Source of the DNA: Setoptus koraiensis
Lineage: Eukaryota > Arthropoda
Reading direction: 5' to 3'
Assembly (NCBI GenBank): GCA_048013815.1
Contig: CM106586.1
Span: 6,138,001-6,202,000, forward strand
Length of the DNA stretch: 64,000 nucleotides
The notes under the pieces were generated by a model. It was given only the letters and a program-made list of their open reading frames with translations, ran no database searches and had not been told where the DNA came from. A program made the position numbers and the translations under genes. Below are positions 61,369-64,000 of this stretch, piece by piece. The first letter of the stretch is position 1, and every line of letters begins with the position of its first letter.

Positions 61369-63433
61369 ATGTTGTCCATGTTTTGGCGCATGTCGTCGTT
61401 TGAATCGCATCGCCTCCAGATCACTATTTATATGAATAAAGCGCGTACCGTATCGGCAATTTTCACTGCAATATTCATCTTGTCAATTATCTCAAATCAC
61501 CGCCATCATTTGCCATGCCTATCGGCAACTGTCGCCCCAGAAACAACAACCTCCACTTCAACTCAGAGTCCCTTGCCGCCCAAGGGGCCCGTTCTGACCT
61601 ATATGACTGCGGTGAGTTATCCGTCCTGTGTCGACAATATAATATCATTATTACAATTAATATGTATGATACATTGTATGTGTTATTGGCGCATTCATTT
61701 GCGAATGTTCGTGCCCCCAGATGGTAGAAAAGTCACTTTTTTTTATAACCATACAAACTATATTAATATAATATTCATTCGGCGCGTGTCGCCACCACCA
61801 ACAAACAAACAAAGGATTGGTATAGGCCCAGGTAGTGAGACTACAGGGTTTTGAGGCAGAAGAGCACAAAGTGATCAGTCCCGACGGTTACATAACCATT
61901 GCTACTCGCATCAAAAATCCGCTTGCTGATTACGGCCGCAAGAACACAGTTGTCATACATCACGGCTTTCTCCAGTCGGCCATAACACCTCAGATGTCGT
62001 TTGCGTTTTTGGCTAAGCCAAGAAAGCCAACAGTGCAAAGTAACAATTTTACAACATTTACATTGGATGACGATATCAATAATAACTACATAACATCATC
62101 GGCCAATCAAACTGATTATGAGCTAGAGAATAGTTGTCTGGCGTTGTTTTTAAGCAACAACAACTATGACGTTTGGCTTCTTGAGGCCCGTGGCTCAACA
62201 CCCCAAAGCTCTCATCATATGATCAAATCTATTGAATTGCAATGGGACAAATATTGGAATTTTCGTTTAGACGAACAAGCCCTGTATGATTTGCCAGCTC
62301 AGATACAATTCATATTAGATGTAACTGGCGAAGAGAAGCTTGCCTATGTTGGTTATAGCCAGTCGACATTGTTTATGTTTGCATTGTTAAGTGAGAGGCC
62401 AGAATTTAAGAATAAATTGAGCGTATTTGTTGCTGTGTCGCCTGTTGTTTATCTAGGTCAAGTGCGCGGTCTATTGAAATTGGTCAATCAAATGCCAGGA
62501 CTAACAAATCAATTGATAAGAGCACTCAATAATCCAAATATTGTTTCTCAGACACTATACGACGAGATAAACAGAATGCTCACAGAGATGTTGTGTAACT
62601 CTCCCCTTTTAAAAACGGCCCAACAATGGGCACTGGGCTCAGACGACCAGCTAAACGTGCTCGTAAGTAGACAGATGAAAAACAAAAACAGACACATCAA
62701 CTAATTATCACCATGATTCATTAATTAATTACGTTAAAATAATTGCTAAATCAATGCTCAGACTAATACTTATTGCAGTCGAATGGTGTCGCCAGTGAGC
62801 CTCAAATCGGTGGCTCAATTCATCCAATACATAAGAAAGCCTGTCTTCTGTCGTTACGACTACGGACCCATTCTCAATATTTATCACTATGGCCAGGTAA
62901 CTATGACCATCAACTATGTTTGCTTTAGAATCAAGAGCCGCTCAAAGAGTTTTGATCCTTGGTCCTAACGCAATTGTCAATTGAGTTAGAAATAATGATG
63001 ATTTGCTTGAACTAACAGCTATCTTGTTTTTATTGCCTCAATTCAACTATCAAACAACAGGTTCAACCACCTATTTATAATTTATCTAGGATACAATTCG
63101 ACAGAATAGCCTTCATCAGATCAATTCGTGACGACGTCGTATCGGTTGAGAGCGATCAAAAGCGACTCATCAAAGAGTTACAAGGTAAGTTGTATAATTT
63201 GATTGCATAATATCATTTCGCTTTCGCACATGCAAACTAATTAATATTTGTCTCAATAATTGACCAAATCAATCGCACTGTTTATCGCAATACTAGTACC
63301 ACTGTACAGAGATGTAAAGCTACCGAAAAACTATAACCACCAGAGCTATTGGATAGCAAAGAATTCATTTCAGACAGTGATCAGACCCATCTATGAGATT
63401 ATCACTCAGGCATTCCAAGATATCCGCCAATGA
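61369..63433 (+). CDS. Acid-lipase family (gastric/lysosomal lipase-like) hydrolase
   Basis: Five exons are proposed: 61369-61611, 61847-62662, 62762-62896, 63061-63184, 63297-63433 (1455 nt, 484 residues). The start could instead be 61432, directly before a signal-anchor-like stretch (VSAIFTAIFILSIIS). Family marks are EEHKVISPDGYI, NTVVIHHGFLQ, NNYDVWLLEARGST, then the nucleophile elbow VGYSQST (Ser252), Asp422 or Asp423 in SIRDDVVS, and His454 in YNHQSYW. The catalytic triad is therefore plausible, but the last Gly of GxSxG is Ser. About 36 extra residues sit between the HHGFLQ and LALFLS blocks. These lipases cleave neutral lipids in gut or lysosome. The exon 3 acceptor at 62761 is chosen because the stronger-looking one at 62778 breaks the frame. 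AATAAA lies at 63661-63666. Confidence 0.82.
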
Positions 63434-63876
63434 AGGCCAATGCGCCAAATCATGTATTACACATTATTATTAATTACTAACTATTACACATTATAACTAG
63501 TAAATGACGAATTAACTTAATTATAACAATCAATGAGCACACATTGTCCCATTTATTTGTTGTTTGTCTCTCTAAAAATGCGCTCGATTCAATTAATCCG
63601 ATTGGTTCCTAGAATTGTTTAGTTATACAAAGGCTAAGAGTAGAAATAATGTCATGACATAATAAAAGCGAAACAAAACAACGTATTATGGTTCGGATGC
63701 CAGTCGACCGAATCAAAACAAACACTTGCCAAGTGAAATAATTTGACAAAATGAAGTTCGGTATTCGTTCTGATGCGACTCATCTGCATGAAAATAACAC
63801 ACTTCGGGTGGGCTAAATAGTTGAATAAGAAATCAATATTTGAATATTGCTGTTGTTGATATGATTAGTGTTCATA
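63434..63876. other. Spacer after the lipase gene
   Basis: About 440 nt, AT-rich, with the lipase poly(A) signal at 63661-63666. Nothing else is recognised. Confidence 0.5.
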
Positions 63877-64000
63877 ATGAGCTCGAAAGGTGAAAACTTT
63901 TGCCTTGCCATAATCATATTGCTGGGCACACTCACGCTTGTGAGTTCATATTGTCCAATCGGAAAAATATTTTCGCATTTGTCTAATGTCAAAAATAACT
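63877..64000 (+). CDS. Possible first exon of a secreted-protein gene, cut by the window end
   Basis: An ATG at 63877 opens a frame running to the window edge, starting MSSKGENFCLAIIILLGTL and continuing through a hydrophobic stretch typical of a signal peptide. A GTGAGT at about 63941 could be a splice donor, resembling the donor after exon 1 of the lipase upstream. It might therefore be another member of that family, but nothing beyond the signal-like stretch is available. Confidence 0.35.
   Translation, partial: MSSKGENFCLAIIILLGTLTLVSSYCPIGKIFSHLSNVKNN

Overview
The window is nuclear DNA of an arthropod. The evidence is spliceosomal introns with GT..AG borders, AATAAA poly(A) signals, a Pox neuro gene, a calbindin-32 (Cbp53E) gene that follows the fly protein almost residue for residue, and two secreted NRF/acyltransferase-3 proteins. 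Short introns, several intronless genes and glutamine/asparagine-rich runs would suit a mite-like chelicerate, but that is inference and no single locus proves it.

Layout. 1-2.6 kb: Pox neuro on the minus strand, with a polyglutamine/serine insertion inside the paired domain, followed by 3.7 kb of upstream non-coding DNA. 6.3-13.8 kb: a dense housekeeping block holding a small coiled-coil protein, intronless NOL6/Nrap (+), a mitochondrial-type 3-oxoacyl-ACP synthase (OXSM, -), a cysteamine dioxygenase (ADO, -) whose stop lies 33 nt from the OXSM start, and ribosomal protein L26 (+). 14.4-44 kb: one gene, calbindin-32, on the minus strand. Its nine coding exons total only 915 nt across 29.5 kb, include a 16-nt microexon, and are separated by introns of up to 22.4 kb. 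47-50 kb: a single-C2 MCTP-like membrane protein (+), TIM10 (+) and ribosomal protein L36 (-). 51-60.6 kb: two tandem NRF-domain acyltransferase-3 genes (+). 61.4-63.4 kb: an acid-lipase-family gene (+). The window ends on what may be the first exon of another secreted-protein gene.

The housekeeping genes are compact and partly share promoters or transcripts (divergent ADO/RPL26, convergent NOL6/OXSM, convergent TIM10/RPL36). The calbindin introns behave differently: they are rich in short tandem repeats, perfect short-spacer palindromes and the 8-mer GGGGCCCC, with no transposase or reverse transcriptase reading frame visible. I found no rRNA, CRISPR array or tRNA that I could support.

The most useful results here are gene-model reconstructions: the 13-nt coding first exon of Pox neuro, the ADO first exon, all nine calbindin exons, and the joined NRF and lipase models. 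The most unusual biological observations are the split paired domain, the microexon, the near-overlapping ADO/OXSM pair and the palindrome field in the calbindin introns.
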